Shown in pieces: positions 48,751-61,477 of a stretch of 64,000 nucleotides of DNA. Each line of letters begins with the position of its first letter. Position 1 is the stretch's first letter. The notes under the pieces were generated by a model. The model was not told the DNA's origin, did not search any database, and saw nothing but the letters and a program-made list of their open reading frames with translations. The DNA lies in contig OX327711.1 in assembly GCA_946807835.1 (NCBI GenBank), forward strand, positions 19,689,501 through 19,753,500. Direction: 5' to 3'. The stretch is from Ailanthus altissimus (Eukaryota; Streptophyta; Magnoliopsida; Sapindales; Simaroubaceae). A program made the position numbers and the translations under genes.

Positions 48751-50103
48751 TTATTTCTTTTTTTCTTTTTTAATAAATAAATAAGTTCACTCAAATTTAA
48801 AAATAATTATTTAATATTAAATATAATTAAAAAAATTAAATTTTATAAAAATATAATATAAATAAATTTTATACTTCCAAATTTAATACATAATTAATTT
48901 GAATTTATATAAGTAAGTATGTTTCTTTTGCACTAATTTTTAAAAATTTTATTTTTAAATTAAATATTTAAAATGTTTAAAAAAATTAATTTAAATTAAA
49001 TTATTATACTTAAATACGCTCTATCTGTAAAAAATTATTAAAATATAATTCAAATTATCCCTTAAGGCAGAATTTCATAGGCCCAACCCGCGAGAAATTT
49101 TGCTACAGTTACTTATAATTTTGATTTTAATTATAGGATCCCACGAAACTGAATAAAAAAAAATTAAAAGAAACAGAACGTTGAACGTACTCAACACCGG
49201 ATGGTTGGTGGGGTCTACTGTAGAGGGAGAAAGAGAAAAAAGAATTTAAATAAAAATTAAAAAAAAAATGAGAGGAAAAGTTTACAGAATTTTAAGAGAG
49301 AGAGAGAGAAAAAAACAAAAAAAAAGAATTTTGGTCATGAGAGAAACAAGAACGAGGGTCGAAGAGAGGGAGATCCTCTGAGATCATCTGCAAAAAAGGG
49401 CAGTAATTGAAAAAAATTAATAATTTGATCACCATTTCTTAAAAAAAAATATTAAATCTATTATTAATTTTTCTTTGCTGCCTTTTGAGTCTCAGGCTCA
49501 GCTCTTCAATCCTCCATCACCACCTTTTACAATTCCTCTTATTAACCAATCTTTTTAATATTTTGTTTGATCATCGTCAACATTGGAAAAAGAGTGATTC
49601 TTTCGTACCCTTTTGGTCATTTTATAATGGTAAAATTATTCTCTGTTTTATTCCCCTGTTCTTCATTTTGCTTGCTCTGGAGGGTATTCTTTTGTTCTTT
49701 TTCTTTGTTTATCATGTTAATTTCTTTTTTGAAATATTTTTCAGCTCTGTTGAGTCGAGGAGATCGTAGGAAGGAGGAGGAGAAGAAGAAGATAGTGTTT
49801 TGAGCCAGGTTATGTGCATTTCAGCCAAAAGGGTGCTTTGAAATATAATTTTAAAAAGAAAAAAATGAGGGACCCTGATATGATCATCGACAAAGGCAGA
49901 GTCTTAGCGTTTGCATTTGATTGTAATATAGTTTTTGCACTGTAGTCAGACATTTAATTTCGCGTTTCGACAAAAAGAAGAAGAAGAAGGATAATAGTTG
50001 TTTGATTTTGTGGAAAAAAACCTGGCGATTTTGAACTGAGGCCTGACTGTTGGCGGATATTGTTGCTACCTCCACCAAACTCCCGTATTTGGTTCTTAAA
50101 GCA
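48751..50103 (+). promoter_or_regulatory. Upstream region and probable 5' leader of the receptor gene
   Basis: AT-rich sequence gives way to a GA-rich stretch (about 49,220-49,380, including a GAGAGAGAGAGA run at 49,297). From about 49,480 the composition is CT-rich and leader-like. Short open frames at 49,485-49,803 could be upstream ORFs in a long 5' UTR but have no recognisable domain. The start site is not fixed. Confidence 0.4.
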
Positions 50104-53100
50104 ATGGGGGGTAGATGGAATTCTATTGGATTCCAGCTCTTATGCTTGTTGGTTTTGATCAATAATCTCGAAAATCAAGGCTGTTGGTCTCTCAATGCCG
50201 AGGGTAACGTCTCTGTCATTTGACACAAGTTGTTTATATGAATGGTGGTTTTGGAATATGGTTAATGAATCTTTGATGCTGTTTTGTTTCTGAAAGTGCA
50301 GGATTGGCTTTGTTGGAATTCCGGGCTAGGATTGTTTCAGATCCTATTGGTGTTTTTGCAAATTGGGACAGAAATGATAGCACCCCGTGCTCGTGGTCTG
50401 GTGTTCATTGTCTCGACAGTAAAGTGCACATGCTGTAATATCCTATTGTATCCTCTCCGAATTTTCCATTAAGACGTATTCAATGATAAAGATATCATTG
50501 ATAATTCAATTTTTATCTTGTCCTTTTAAATAGTCTGTAATGTTGTTCTTTTACATGGTGACTGTTTGATATTGTGTAGTGTTGATTTTAGTAGTTTTGA
50601 GGTTCTGAATTTGGATATTTCTTGTGGTTTAAGTTAAATGCTGGATTGTTGTAATTTTCCTTTTTGTTTACTTCTGCGTGTAGGGATATGAGAGAACTTC
50701 ATTTGGGAGGAAAATTGGCACCAGAACTTGGGAAGCTTAGTGACTTGAGATTTCTGTAAAAATTCACAACTTTTCACTCTCCTCATAACTAAAATTTCTG
50801 GTTTTGCTCTTTTTATTAGTGTTTTTAAGCAAGTTAGTTGATTAGTTTTTCTTACACAGGCCCCTATGATTTGCAATAATTTAATACATCAATTATTGAT
50901 TCCTCAGTTGTACCCACTGATTACAAAGTTCCACAATATAGTAAAACTTAGGATTAATACCACGAGTGATGAAAAATTAACTTCTGGGATTTTTTTTTTC
51001 TTTTTTGGGATTAACTCTGGACTCAATTATATATGATTGAGTTGAAATTTATATATATGTCGGTACTCAATATGGGAAAAGAAAATGCATGTGCTGTTCA
51101 ATGTACATGGGTAAGTCATAAGGGATACATATTCAGTTTTGGATCTTGAATACAAGCTCTTCTGTAGGGATTTCAACTCATAATCATATTCCATTTATAT
51201 GGTAAATGGTGCATAACTCGTGTCCTTAAAAGCTACCTTTTGTTTCTATGAATTATATCTCAAACATAATGTGTTTCATATTGCCAATTTGGACTTGAGA
51301 GAGTTTGTGTCCATTAGGGTCTTCTTATAGGCTATATCTGATAGGGGTTTTCTTAAATTGTAGACTGTCTCCGTGAGTCTTGATATTTAGCTTGATATTT
51401 GGTAATCTTTGCAGTGCTCTCTGAAGGTGATTAAATTTTATTCTTCTTGCTCTCTCCATTTGCATTAACAGTGTACTCTTCAAAAACCATTTCTCTGGTG
51501 CAATTCCTAAAGAGCTTGGACAGCTCACAAAGCTGGAGGTGCTGGATTTAAGGAATAATAAGTTAAGGGGAAGAATTCCAGCAGAATTATGTGGGTTGCC
51601 AGCACTAAAGCACTTGTGAGTTACTGTTTTAGTTTTAATATTTATATGATGCTCTAGGACTTATGGATACCTGAACAAACTCATTTGCCACTCCAGATTG
51701 CTTGACAACAATAAATTTGAAGGCAGCATTCCTGTGGAGCTCAGCAGGCTCACCTTACCTTCTGAATTGGAATTTGTTGACCATTTTACCTCTGTTGTGG
51801 CTGCGGGCATCAGATGTTCAAATAGAAAGTTTGGTCAGTATTGGTAAGAATTTTGTTCAAACCAATGGACCTGTTGTGAATCTACCAATCTTCTCCTTGC
51901 TTCCTCACCCCATATACACCCCTCCCATTAGAAGACATATCAAAAGAGATTGTTACTCTAACCACATAAATGATCAATTCACGCTGCAATTTTTGTGCTA
52001 TCAACTATGGGAAATTGGCAAATGCTACAGCTTGAGCATATATAATTTTGCTACATAGGGAAAGAAAATTTAGTTAGTTATAGCAGGTTGATACCTGTTC
52101 ATCTATGCATGTATGAGAAAAGTACTTTAAGAGCCTAGTTATTAGGTCTTCTATTGTACAAAAGATTTACAAGAATTGGGCACAAGTTATCTCCTGATTT
52201 TAAAGATTATGTCTGTATCACTACAGAGAGATTTTGGTGATCATATGAACTGATTGAAACCAATTGTGTTCACTTTAAATTTATGGCCATAAGAGTCTGA
52301 CTAACTAACTGGATAATTAAATTATCAGATATCTGCTTGATAAAATAATTATATCTGATGCTTAAGTACATGTGGCTTTTAAAGAGATATAAGGGTTTCT
52401 TCAATTATAGTTTTGAGCTCCTCTTTCTAAAGATACTCTGTTTCATGCCATATGAACTGTAAGTTCATTGGCAATTGACAAACAGTCAGGTAATTATGGA
52501 CCATATTTCAGCATATACTTGTTGTGGAATAAGTATTATTAATTTTTTTAATTCAACAGTTACAAGATTAACCAGCCTCACCTTATTATATTATCTCTCT
52601 TCTCTGATCAAATTATTTCTTATATCTTTTACTTCTTACTAGTCAAGTAATCATATTTGTAGTCATAGACTGTAGTTTTCTGATATTTTAATTATCTTTC
52701 ACAGCATCTGGTATAGAAGTTTGAAGCAACTGAACAAAGCGGAATCATTCATTACTCCAATTAAAGGAGTTCTAGCCCGTTGCCTCAATGCCTTGCCACT
52801 GCCATTGTACAGAGCTGAAATATTTCTTTTTACTATTTATTTTTGGCATATTATTGCTCTATCCTTTCATCATCTTTCTCTTTATTGAAACTACTTATCC
52901 TTCTTGCAAGGTTCAAGTTAAGAAAGGACACTCTGCATACCCACGGAGACCATTGTTGTGCTGATCTACCTAGTAAGTAGAAATTGTTTAACTATCGGAT
53001 ATCTATGTTTATGCTTCCAAGAGACAATCTGACATTGTATTTTGCATTAAGCAGGTTCCTCGGAGACTCATTTGGTTCATCACACACAGTATCATGTCAT

Positions 53101-55156
53101 TGTTGCACGCCGTAGGCTACTTGAACAGTCTAGTAACCTCCCTGCTGAACCTGCTGTTGATGAGCCTCCCTCTGATCAGATCATTACCCTTCCATCTGCC
53201 AGAAGTAGTGGAACCTTCCCTGCTATACCCACCGCCAAGAAAAAAAATTTTCCGTCACCTGCACCTCAGCCTTTTCCTTCACCACATCCTTCACCTGCTG
53301 TTTCAACAGTGCAAGTGAGTAATGATACAAATGTCCAGTCTTTGCCCAAGCCAACCGGTCCAGCACAATCAGATTCTGGCAGAAGCATATGGAAGTATTT
53401 TCTTATTATTCCTTGCGTGATTGCGTTGCTCATGATTGCTGCTGCCGCATACTTTGCATGCCGAACCCGTGCAGTGAGAACCATTTCCATAGTTCCTTGG
53501 AGGACTGGACTCAGTGGACAGTTGCAAAAAGCATTTGTTACAGGTGATTTTTGATATGCAGTATGATTTTCTGTCCATTATTCAAATTCATTGAACCCTG
53601 AACTGATATGTCCAGTTGAATTGTTAATTACAACCTAAAGGGAATTGTATTACTTTCCTTGTTATTGCTTGATTTGTTCCCAATAATAACCATCCATAGT
53701 CAATGGGAAAAAGAAAAAGAATTTCCTGAAACATTAGCATTCACCTCCATCATTTTTGTTTAATCCAGTGAGAAATTAATGGTGTTTATCTATCAAATGC
53801 AGGTGTCCCTAAGCTGAATCGATCAGAGCTGGAAACGGCCTGTGAAGATTTCAGCAATATCATTGACACCTATGATGGCTGCACCGTATACAAGGGAACA
53901 CTGTCCAGTGGAGTTGAGATTGCTGTTGCATCAACTGCAATCACTTCTTCGAAAGATTGGTTGAAGACCTCAGAGATGGCCTACCGGAAAAAGGTTTGTT
54001 TCTTCTATGGTCACTGGAAATGAAAATTTCAACATTTTTATTTCCATTGCAAGCATCTAAATGCATCTATTCTTTCTATTTTCTCGTTATTACTCTTTAT
54101 CCAATTAAATGAAGTTTCATGTCTGGGCTACTGTAGATTGATACATTGTCAAGGATTAATCACAAGAACTTTGTAAATCTTATTGGTTACTGTGAGGAGG
54201 ATGAACCTTTTAATAGGATGATGGTGTTCGAATATGCTCCTAATGGCACTGTATTTGAGCATATACATGGTAATATTCTGAACTTATATGCTCCTTGTCT
54301 TATTGGAATCGAAATGGATGCTTAATACTTTAGAGGCTAAAAAAATCTCGCTCTGTTCTTTTTTCAGTCAAAGAAATGGAACATCTTGATTGGAATGCAA
54401 GAATGAGGATCATTATGGGAACAGCTTATTGTCTTCAATATATGCACCATGATCTGAATCCCCCTGTAGCACATTCTATCTTGAGTTCACGTTGTATCTT
54501 TTTAACAGATGATTATGCTGCTAAGGTATACCTCTTCCTCTCACAATTTTGACTTCCTTGTATTACCCTCATTATATAACATCTTCCTATATCTCTTGCT
54601 TTCTCAGGTTGCAGAGGTCAGTTTCTCTTCACAAGTTTTATCCAAGGCATCAAAGAGCTCATATGACAATGAAGATAATTTTGAATTGCCTCCTCTCACG
54701 GATCCAGAAACAAATGTTTACAGTTTTGGTGTATTGCTGCTTGAACTCGTTTCTGGAAAGCTTGCATACTCTGATGAAGAAGGGGCTATTGAGAAATGGG
54801 TAAGTTCACGTTGCAGCAAAATGAGCTTACATTGTTACCTTATGACTACACAGGTGAATAGGTTTTGATCAATAAATAACATTATACTTTTCCAGGCTGC
54901 TCAATATTTGGATGATTACTGGAATTTCAGTTCCATGATTGATCCAAGCCTCAAATTGTTCAAACAAAATGAGCTAGACATCATCTGTGAAGTTGCCAAA
55001 GAATGCATTTGGCCAGATCCAAGACACAGACTGACAATGAAAGATGCGGTAACCAAATTGAGAGAAGTGATTAACATCTCACCCGATCAAGCTGTTCCAA
55101 GACTTTCTCCCCTGTGGTGGGCTGAACTTGAAATCTTGTCTGCTGAGACAACTTAA
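50104..55156 (+). CDS. LRR receptor-like pseudokinase, MRH1/MALE DISCOVERER family
   Basis: Exons: 50,104-50,203, 50,302-50,434, 50,684-50,755, 51,472-51,615, 51,697-51,843, 52,705-52,806, 52,911-52,972, 53,055-53,543, 53,803-53,993, 54,137-54,269, 54,368-54,525, 54,608-54,799 and 54,896-55,156, giving 727 residues in frame. Order: signal peptide (1 to about 31), LRR N-cap (ALLEFRARI...CSWSGVHC), about four LRRs (80-185), a juxtamembrane stretch with a proline-rich part (320-334), one membrane span (about 366-389), and a kinase-like domain (about 417-690). The kinase is dead by sequence: the VAVK lysine position is Ala459, HRD is HSI (560-562), the catalytic Asn is Cys567 and DFG is AEV (579-581). 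The family includes MRH1 (root hair growth) and MDIS1/MDIS2 (pollen tube response to LURE1). The product is expected at the plasma membrane. The exon 5 end is the least certain junction. Confidence 0.92.
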
Positions 55157-56642
55157 TTAATTTGTGTCTGACCCTGACTCTCTGTGTTGCAAATCTTGAG
55201 TTTTTTTCTATTACTTTGTGTCTAATGCAAAGGAAAAGGTTTTTATACCCCCCAAGTAACTGTATCTTGCCTATACTTACTTTTCAACTTCTCTTGATTG
55301 CTTCATTTTCATGTTTCTCCTGTTATTGATTCATTCTATTCGATATAATATTTTTTTTACCCATTTCTTTCCAGCATTCTAATGTAGAAAAAGTGTGCTA
55401 TGTTATGTTGTGTAACTTGGGTTGTGTTCCCATTTTAATCATATCGAATGTATGTATCTTGTGATATGAATTTGTGATTGTAAAGAACTAACTAATTACC
55501 ACTATGATCTGAGTCCTACTGAAACAAAATATTAATTTGTGAACTTCTTTTTGCCTTTTATTATTTATAAATAGGCTGTTTGGTAACTCCAAAAGATGTC
55601 ATATATTCTTCTCTTATTTTGTTATTCTTGTCTAAAGTAGTCTTTATTCTTACAGACGTCCACGCATGAGAATTTTCATTATTGTCTAAAGCCCCTCTCT
55701 CTATTTAGATTAATATTGAAGAAATACAACTAATTATATAATGTATGCTGTACCTTGTTGTGATGGAAATTATGGGTCTGCATGATTTGCAGAGATGCTG
55801 AAGTCAGTTTACAGCTGCTGGGTATACACCAGCAAATCCAACTCTTGAAACGTCATCGTTGCTTGAATCCCGAGATATCAAATGTGAAAATGAATAAAAA
55901 GAATCTAAGGCCATCATCGCCGTGATGTGAAGGTGATGAAAGCATTGCCATCGTAGCACTCGAGTTAAGAATTATGATATCTTCTGTATGATTTTCAGAC
56001 GGACAAATACATTATATTATTGAATAATTACAAGTATGAAATATGATACAGCTTTTGATCTCCACCATCAATATTTTATACAAAGTGCAAAGATAGATAT
56101 CACACTAAGTTTTGGATCAGATTTGTCAGTATTAATGAAGCATAAAGTTAATGAACCATAATGTTATCAATGCAGTTAACGCAAGATTCAAATATATAGC
56201 TATGTATCTAATTTACTTGTCTATTAGAATAGGAAACCTAATGAGAAACATGCAACTATTTTTTCCTTTAATTTCTTTCCAATTAACTAATAACAAAGAA
56301 AATTCAAGGAAAACATAAAACAAGAATTAGTACTTCTGTAATGAGCACAAAACTGCGTCCAAGTCGGTCTATATAGATTGTAGTACCGTATTGCCATTTT
56401 TTAAAGTGCGAAGAGTTGTAATAACTATGTGTGCACAATAAGTGAACTTGCATATTTATACTTAAATTATGATGACTATGTTGTATAATATTAGAAAGAT
56501 AGAATTTTTTATTTTATTATAAATTTATTTGTTACTTGGAACATAGATCTATTACTAAGATATTGGACTTGTTATGAATTAGATTAAATCTTATGTAAGC
56601 TTAATGAGAGTAAGCCTAAGAACTGATGTTGTAAGTTAGATC

Positions 56643-56788
56643 ATGACTTATTTGGACTTAATGAGACTAAACTCAAAAGATGTGTTATAATTTGAATTAT
56701 GAAGTATTTTGATTAGATTATGACTTATTTGAACTTATGAGACTAAACTCAAAAGATGTGTTATAATTTGAATTATGAAGTATTTTGA
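56643..56788. repeat. Two tandem copies of a 77-bp unit
   Basis: ATGACTTATTTGGACTTAAT at 56,643 and ATGACTTATTTGAACTTATG at 56,720 begin two nearly identical units that share AAACTCAAAAGATGTGTTAT and end GAAGTATTTTGA. Confidence 0.85.
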
Positions 56789-58679
56789 GAAAAAGAATAA
56801 ATTTTGGATTAGATTAATATCTAATAAAGGGCAAAATAAAATTTGCCATTAATTATATAAATCATTCTTTCCATAACCCTACTCATAGTGGCCATCCATC
56901 CTTTTCGAGACACACAAAGATGGAAAGAGAGAAAGAGAAGGAGAAGGAGAGAAAGAAGAAGAAGAAAATAAAAAGAAATTGATGTTTTGAAGGATTTTAA
57001 GAACATAAAAGATATTCTCATAGCCATTTCTCTAATCTTTGTATTTATTGTATGATTTTGTGAAGTTATAATTTTTGAAAACTTAGTAAATTAAGGATTT
57101 GATGATCATTTTGTGAGATATATTGATTATTGAGGATGATTAATTATATGAAATAGAAGAAGAATTATAACAAATTTGCATTAATTTTTTAAAATATTGT
57201 ATCTCAAGTTTAGATTTGAGTTTTTAAATATTGAAACTAGACATCCTAAGAAACATTTAGAACCTTGAATCATTTCAAAACTCCATGAACTTAATTTTTA
57301 GTGATTTTTCAAAAAATGACCATGAAATTTTAAGAATCATCTGTTTCACAATTCGACCAAATGATGGACCGATCTTGACCTATCAAATAATCTTTGAAAA
57401 TTATGAGTTTCTGAAAAAAGATATTTTTATTTATCTAGTATAACATATCCAAGTTGGGGCATTTAACTCACTATTTTTTACTTGTTATGATTTTATAAAA
57501 AAAGTAACCTTAGTATAGGATTTTGTTTGATAGATTCTAAAAACTTTGAAATAATTTTGTTTTAAAATACAAATACTAGAAATCAGTCTTGAATAATTTA
57601 TCATTAACTAAGTTTATCTCATGAGTAGTTCTAAGGCCGTTTTATGACTTTTGAGTAAGTATGTGATTTTACAAAATTTAGATACTAGAGACTAAATGAA
57701 TGTTCTGATTTGGTCAAATTAAAAACTTAATTTTAAGAGTGATTATGAAATAGATTTTGAAAGAGATAGAATCTAATTTCCTTATACGAGGATGAATTAT
57801 ATGTCAAAAATGATATATTGTGATTTTATTGTAACTAAAAACCATTTGGTACATGAGGAAAATAGGTTAAATAATAGTTATAGAAATTGAAAGATTTTGA
57901 AAAATTCTATTTTAGATTAATTATGACATGGATTCTCATTTCTATCACTTTATGGGTTTAAATTGTTAATTACTATTTAGAATCCGAGGAGATTTATTCT
58001 ATGATTTGGGTCAAGGAACATAAAATCTAGCTCACAAGTCAGAATCCATATTATTAAAAAGGCACTTCACGTTAAATTAGATTAATGCACACAAAGTTTA
58101 GTGAGTAGATACTTAAACTATATTTATGATTTCTACTTCATGATTTTAAAAAACTATATTTTAAAGCATGTTGTGCATGGTTTTTATAGCTAATAATATA
58201 TGTTTTTCCTTAATGATCACTTCTATTGAATTGTGTTATACTTCATGAAATGAATTATTTTATATTATAGAGAAAACATTTATATTATAATTTTGGCTCT
58301 TGATATATTTATAGTTGAGATCGTATTTTTCAAGTATCAGTAGTAATAATTTTTAAACAATTTAAAATTTAAAGAGAATGAGATATAATATAATAAAATG
58401 TTATAAGTTTATATGATGTATAAAAGAAATAGTTTTGAAGTCACTAAATTGTACTCTTTCTCTTCATATAGAAATGAGATTAAGGTCTTTGAGATACGTT
58501 TATATACAAACAGATGCTTTGAATTGTGTATATGGATGCTTTGCTCTGCACATGCATAAGACGAAAATATGAGATGAGATAGAGATGTGTAAGTCCAACG
58601 TTCTACTCGATAAATATTTTAGGTACGACAAAGTTTCCCTTGGATACTAGTTTAGTGTGGGTTTTTATTTATTTATTCA

Positions 58680-58831
58680 TATAGTATATAATATTTTAAA
58701 TACCATATGGTTTTACCATGATCAACTAAGAAGAGATATGATAGTGTGAGATTTTTTTTATCGATGTAGTATATAATATTTTAAATGCCATAAAGTTTTA
58801 CTATAATCAACTAAGAAGAGATATGATAGCA
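58680..58831. repeat. Two direct copies of an about 70-80 bp unit
   Basis: TAGTATATAATATTTTAAAT followed by ATCAACTAAGAAGAGATATG occurs near 58,682-58,743 and again near 58,766-58,831. Confidence 0.8.
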
Positions 58832-59722
58832 GATTAATATATTTATACTCGAATATATAATTTTATGATAGTTTATATTATTCGTGATCCAGCTATTATT
58901 TATATATAAAGATTAAGAAATACATTTTGATGGTAAGGGATTTTTACATTATGACTTTATATGGTTTAACTACGGATCAGTTTATGCATTTTATTTTTAT
59001 AAAAATAGTAAAAAAAATACTATTTATAAAAATTGTATATTTATGTGTATATTATATATTTTAAAACTACATTTACTTATTGAGTCACACCTTATTTTCA
59101 TTACTTTATTCTTTTAGAAAATTATAGAAATTAATCATTTTAGTGAAATTTAAACATAGAAGTTAAATCAAATGATAATATGAAAAGTTATTTATTTTTA
59201 AGTTAATATATTTATTTAAACCAGATGATAATATGAAAAATCATTTATTTTTAAGATAATATATTTATTTAGTTGTAATAGCTATTTAACTTTGTGTATT
59301 AAATTATTTATATTATAACATTTAATTTATGAATGATGAATTTTATTTTAAAATAATAGACTAGAGGCCTTCGATTATTATTTGGTGATGTATAATAATA
59401 ATAATAAAAATATTGCATATATAAGTAAAGTAAGATTAGTAAGAAAATTTTATCGATTTTTTTTTAATAATTTAATGACTAAACAAAATTAATAATCATT
59501 ATTAATGACTAAAAAAATTAATAATTGAATGATTAGATGTTTTTTATTATAAAAATCATTCGGATTCGGGCAGGTCATTTCATAGATAAAGAAAAAATCT
59601 TTCGATTATAATCCTACGAGCTTGGGGTAAAGAAAAATTCACAAGTATTAAATGAGAGTTGAAATACCAAATACAAAAACATAAAGTGAAAAGTCAACCC
59701 TAAGAATGAAGAAATGCTTTTA

Positions 59723-59740
59723 TACCTTCCATTTTCATGA
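59723..59740. repeat. Left target duplication of retroposon copy 2
   Basis: TACCTTCCATTTTCATGA is repeated exactly at 61,091-61,108. Confidence 0.9.
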
Positions 59741-61090
59741 TTTTTTTTTTAAAGAATAATTTCGTATCATATCATTAATATTATCAAGATATTATAATAA
59801 ATATTTTTGATACATAAATTAAAAAAATAACAAAATATAATAATTACATTTTGAAATTATTTGAGATAAAACTCTTATAAAAAAGAGTGACAATCATATC
59901 CATTATGAATAATAACACATACAAACTCTTTTAAAAAAAAGAGATATAAGACCTTTTCGTAAAAAGAGAAAACATATCTTTTATAAAAAGAAAAAATAAA
60001 TTATTTTGTAAAAAAAAAAATAGACCTCACATAAAAAAAATATAAATCTCTTAAGAAAAGGAGAAATTATTATTACATAAAATTAAAACTAAATCAAACA
60101 AACACTCCAACTCGTAAAAAATCAACAAATGACCGAGCAATCGGCACATATTTCGGAACCACAATGAATGTAAAACCGTCGGATGGGAGCACAGTGCATA
60201 GGTGCAGAGGTTGAATGATGGCTGTAGTCAGCATGGCAGTGAGTTCAGGGAGATGGCCGGAGGGTTGCACGCATCTGGCGGTAAGCCCGAACGACAAGAA
60301 CCCTAGAAAATGAAGAAAGCTGCGGCATAAGTGGCTTCTCGGGTGGTCACCGGTTGTTTCACCGGCCGTACTCCGGTCGTGCTCCAAATGGATCCAGTTT
60401 GGTAGTCTTTAACTCTGCGACAGTCGGATGATCACGGACACCACACAAGAGCACGTTGGCCGGAATGTTTGGCTCCACCTGAAACAGAAACGGGAAAACA
60501 AACAAAAACTACAAAGGCATAGAGACAGTTCAGTGCAGAGGCATGGAGGCCGTAACAAAAAAACAAACAAGTTGTTGTTTTAGGATCGCCACCAATGGTC
60601 GGCGGCCCCATGAGCCGACGAAGAAGAAGATATGCAATGGTGTCCTGTTCGACGGTGACAATGAGGCACACCACAACAGCAAGAATGCTCGGAGGAAACA
60701 CCGAAGACCCGATGGTACACCGAAGGCAGCGCCGTATAAAGAAACGTCGTGGTGCAGAAGTCTAGAAACGTAGCACAAAGAGTTTTAAGCACGCCCAAAT
60801 CCACCGAAAGCAAACACCACCGAAGACATTGACGGGACAAAGGACCCCAACAACAGCATGGTGGTCGGAGGGAAACGCCAGACTGACAGAACAACCTGAA
60901 AAGACAAATAGCAAAGCAAAAACAAAAAAACGAAGCAAAACAGAGAAAGCATAGATAAAACGGAGAAGTCGAACGATTGTAATTTTAGTCTCTGATCCAT
61001 CGGAGAAGGGGAAACCCCTTCTCCGGTCGATAATGAGAGTGGTGGCAGCAAACTATGCTTAGGATTTCTAAGTTGAGAGAGAGCTGAACC
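59741..61090 (-). mobile_element. RT-less poly(A) retroposon, copy 2
   Basis: On - it starts GGTTCAGCTCTCTCTC and ends with an AATATTAATGATATGATACG-type tail and poly(A), seen as the T-run at 59,741. An exact 18-bp target duplication flanks it. The layout equals copy 1: 5' foldback (CGGAGAAGGGG 61,001-61,011 with 61,015-61,025), a pyrimidine tract ending in CAG|GT, a GC-rich body, then an AT-rich 3' part. It is 1.35 kb with no reverse transcriptase. Several overlapping short open frames inside (60,094-61,051) look like chance products of the GC-rich body. The two copies differ greatly in the body but agree in architecture and 3' end. Confidence 0.85.
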
Positions 61091-61108
61091 TACCTTCCAT
61101 TTTCATGA
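61091..61108. repeat. Right target duplication of retroposon copy 2
   Basis: Exact repeat of 59,723-59,740. Confidence 0.9.
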
Positions 61109-61477
61109 TAAGGTCTGCAATTTGTTATAAATATACATAAATGATACATGAAATATATCTCAAATGGTTATTCCAATTCATAAATTTCAACTAATTCGCA
61201 TTACAGAAGTTACGTACACAATGTGGATACACTAATATTCATAAATATGATTTATACATTGTTGGAGTAATCAAAAGCAAGAGAAAGAAAGGGAGCGAAT
61301 CTGACGACAATATCAAACAAGACTAAAGTCTCTTTCATTTTCTTTTTTCTGTTAAAGCTTAATGTTTCTAGCAAAATTTGCGAGAAAAGAAAAAACCATG
61401 ATGAGAATAATAAAACCACCATGAGACTACATTAACATCCTAACAACAAACCGAACTCTACAACTCTGCTAGGGCTA
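61109..61477 (-). other. Downstream flank / 3' UTR of the DOG1-like gene
   Basis: No gene is seen. By position the sequence right of about 61,270 is probably 3' UTR on -. Confidence 0.4.

Larger units (their letters stand above)
55157..59722. other. AT-rich intergenic region with short tandem duplications
   Basis: The first several hundred bases are the receptor gene's 3' UTR and flank. No gene is supported after that. Local duplications are listed separately, and a third pair (about 54 bp apart) lies at 59,165-59,275. Confidence 0.5.

Noticed and set aside
49485..49803. Two overlapping open frames upstream of the receptor gene
   Set aside because: Hydrophobic, low-complexity translation of a pyrimidine-rich leader; more likely 5' UTR or an incidental upstream ORF than a gene.
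51702..52058. 118-residue open frame on +
   Set aside because: A shifted frame over receptor exon 5 that runs into its intron. The LRR-encoding frame is the one that continues the protein.
60094..61051. Five overlapping open frames of 76-104 residues
   Set aside because: All lie inside retroposon copy 2; they overlap in several frames and resemble no family.
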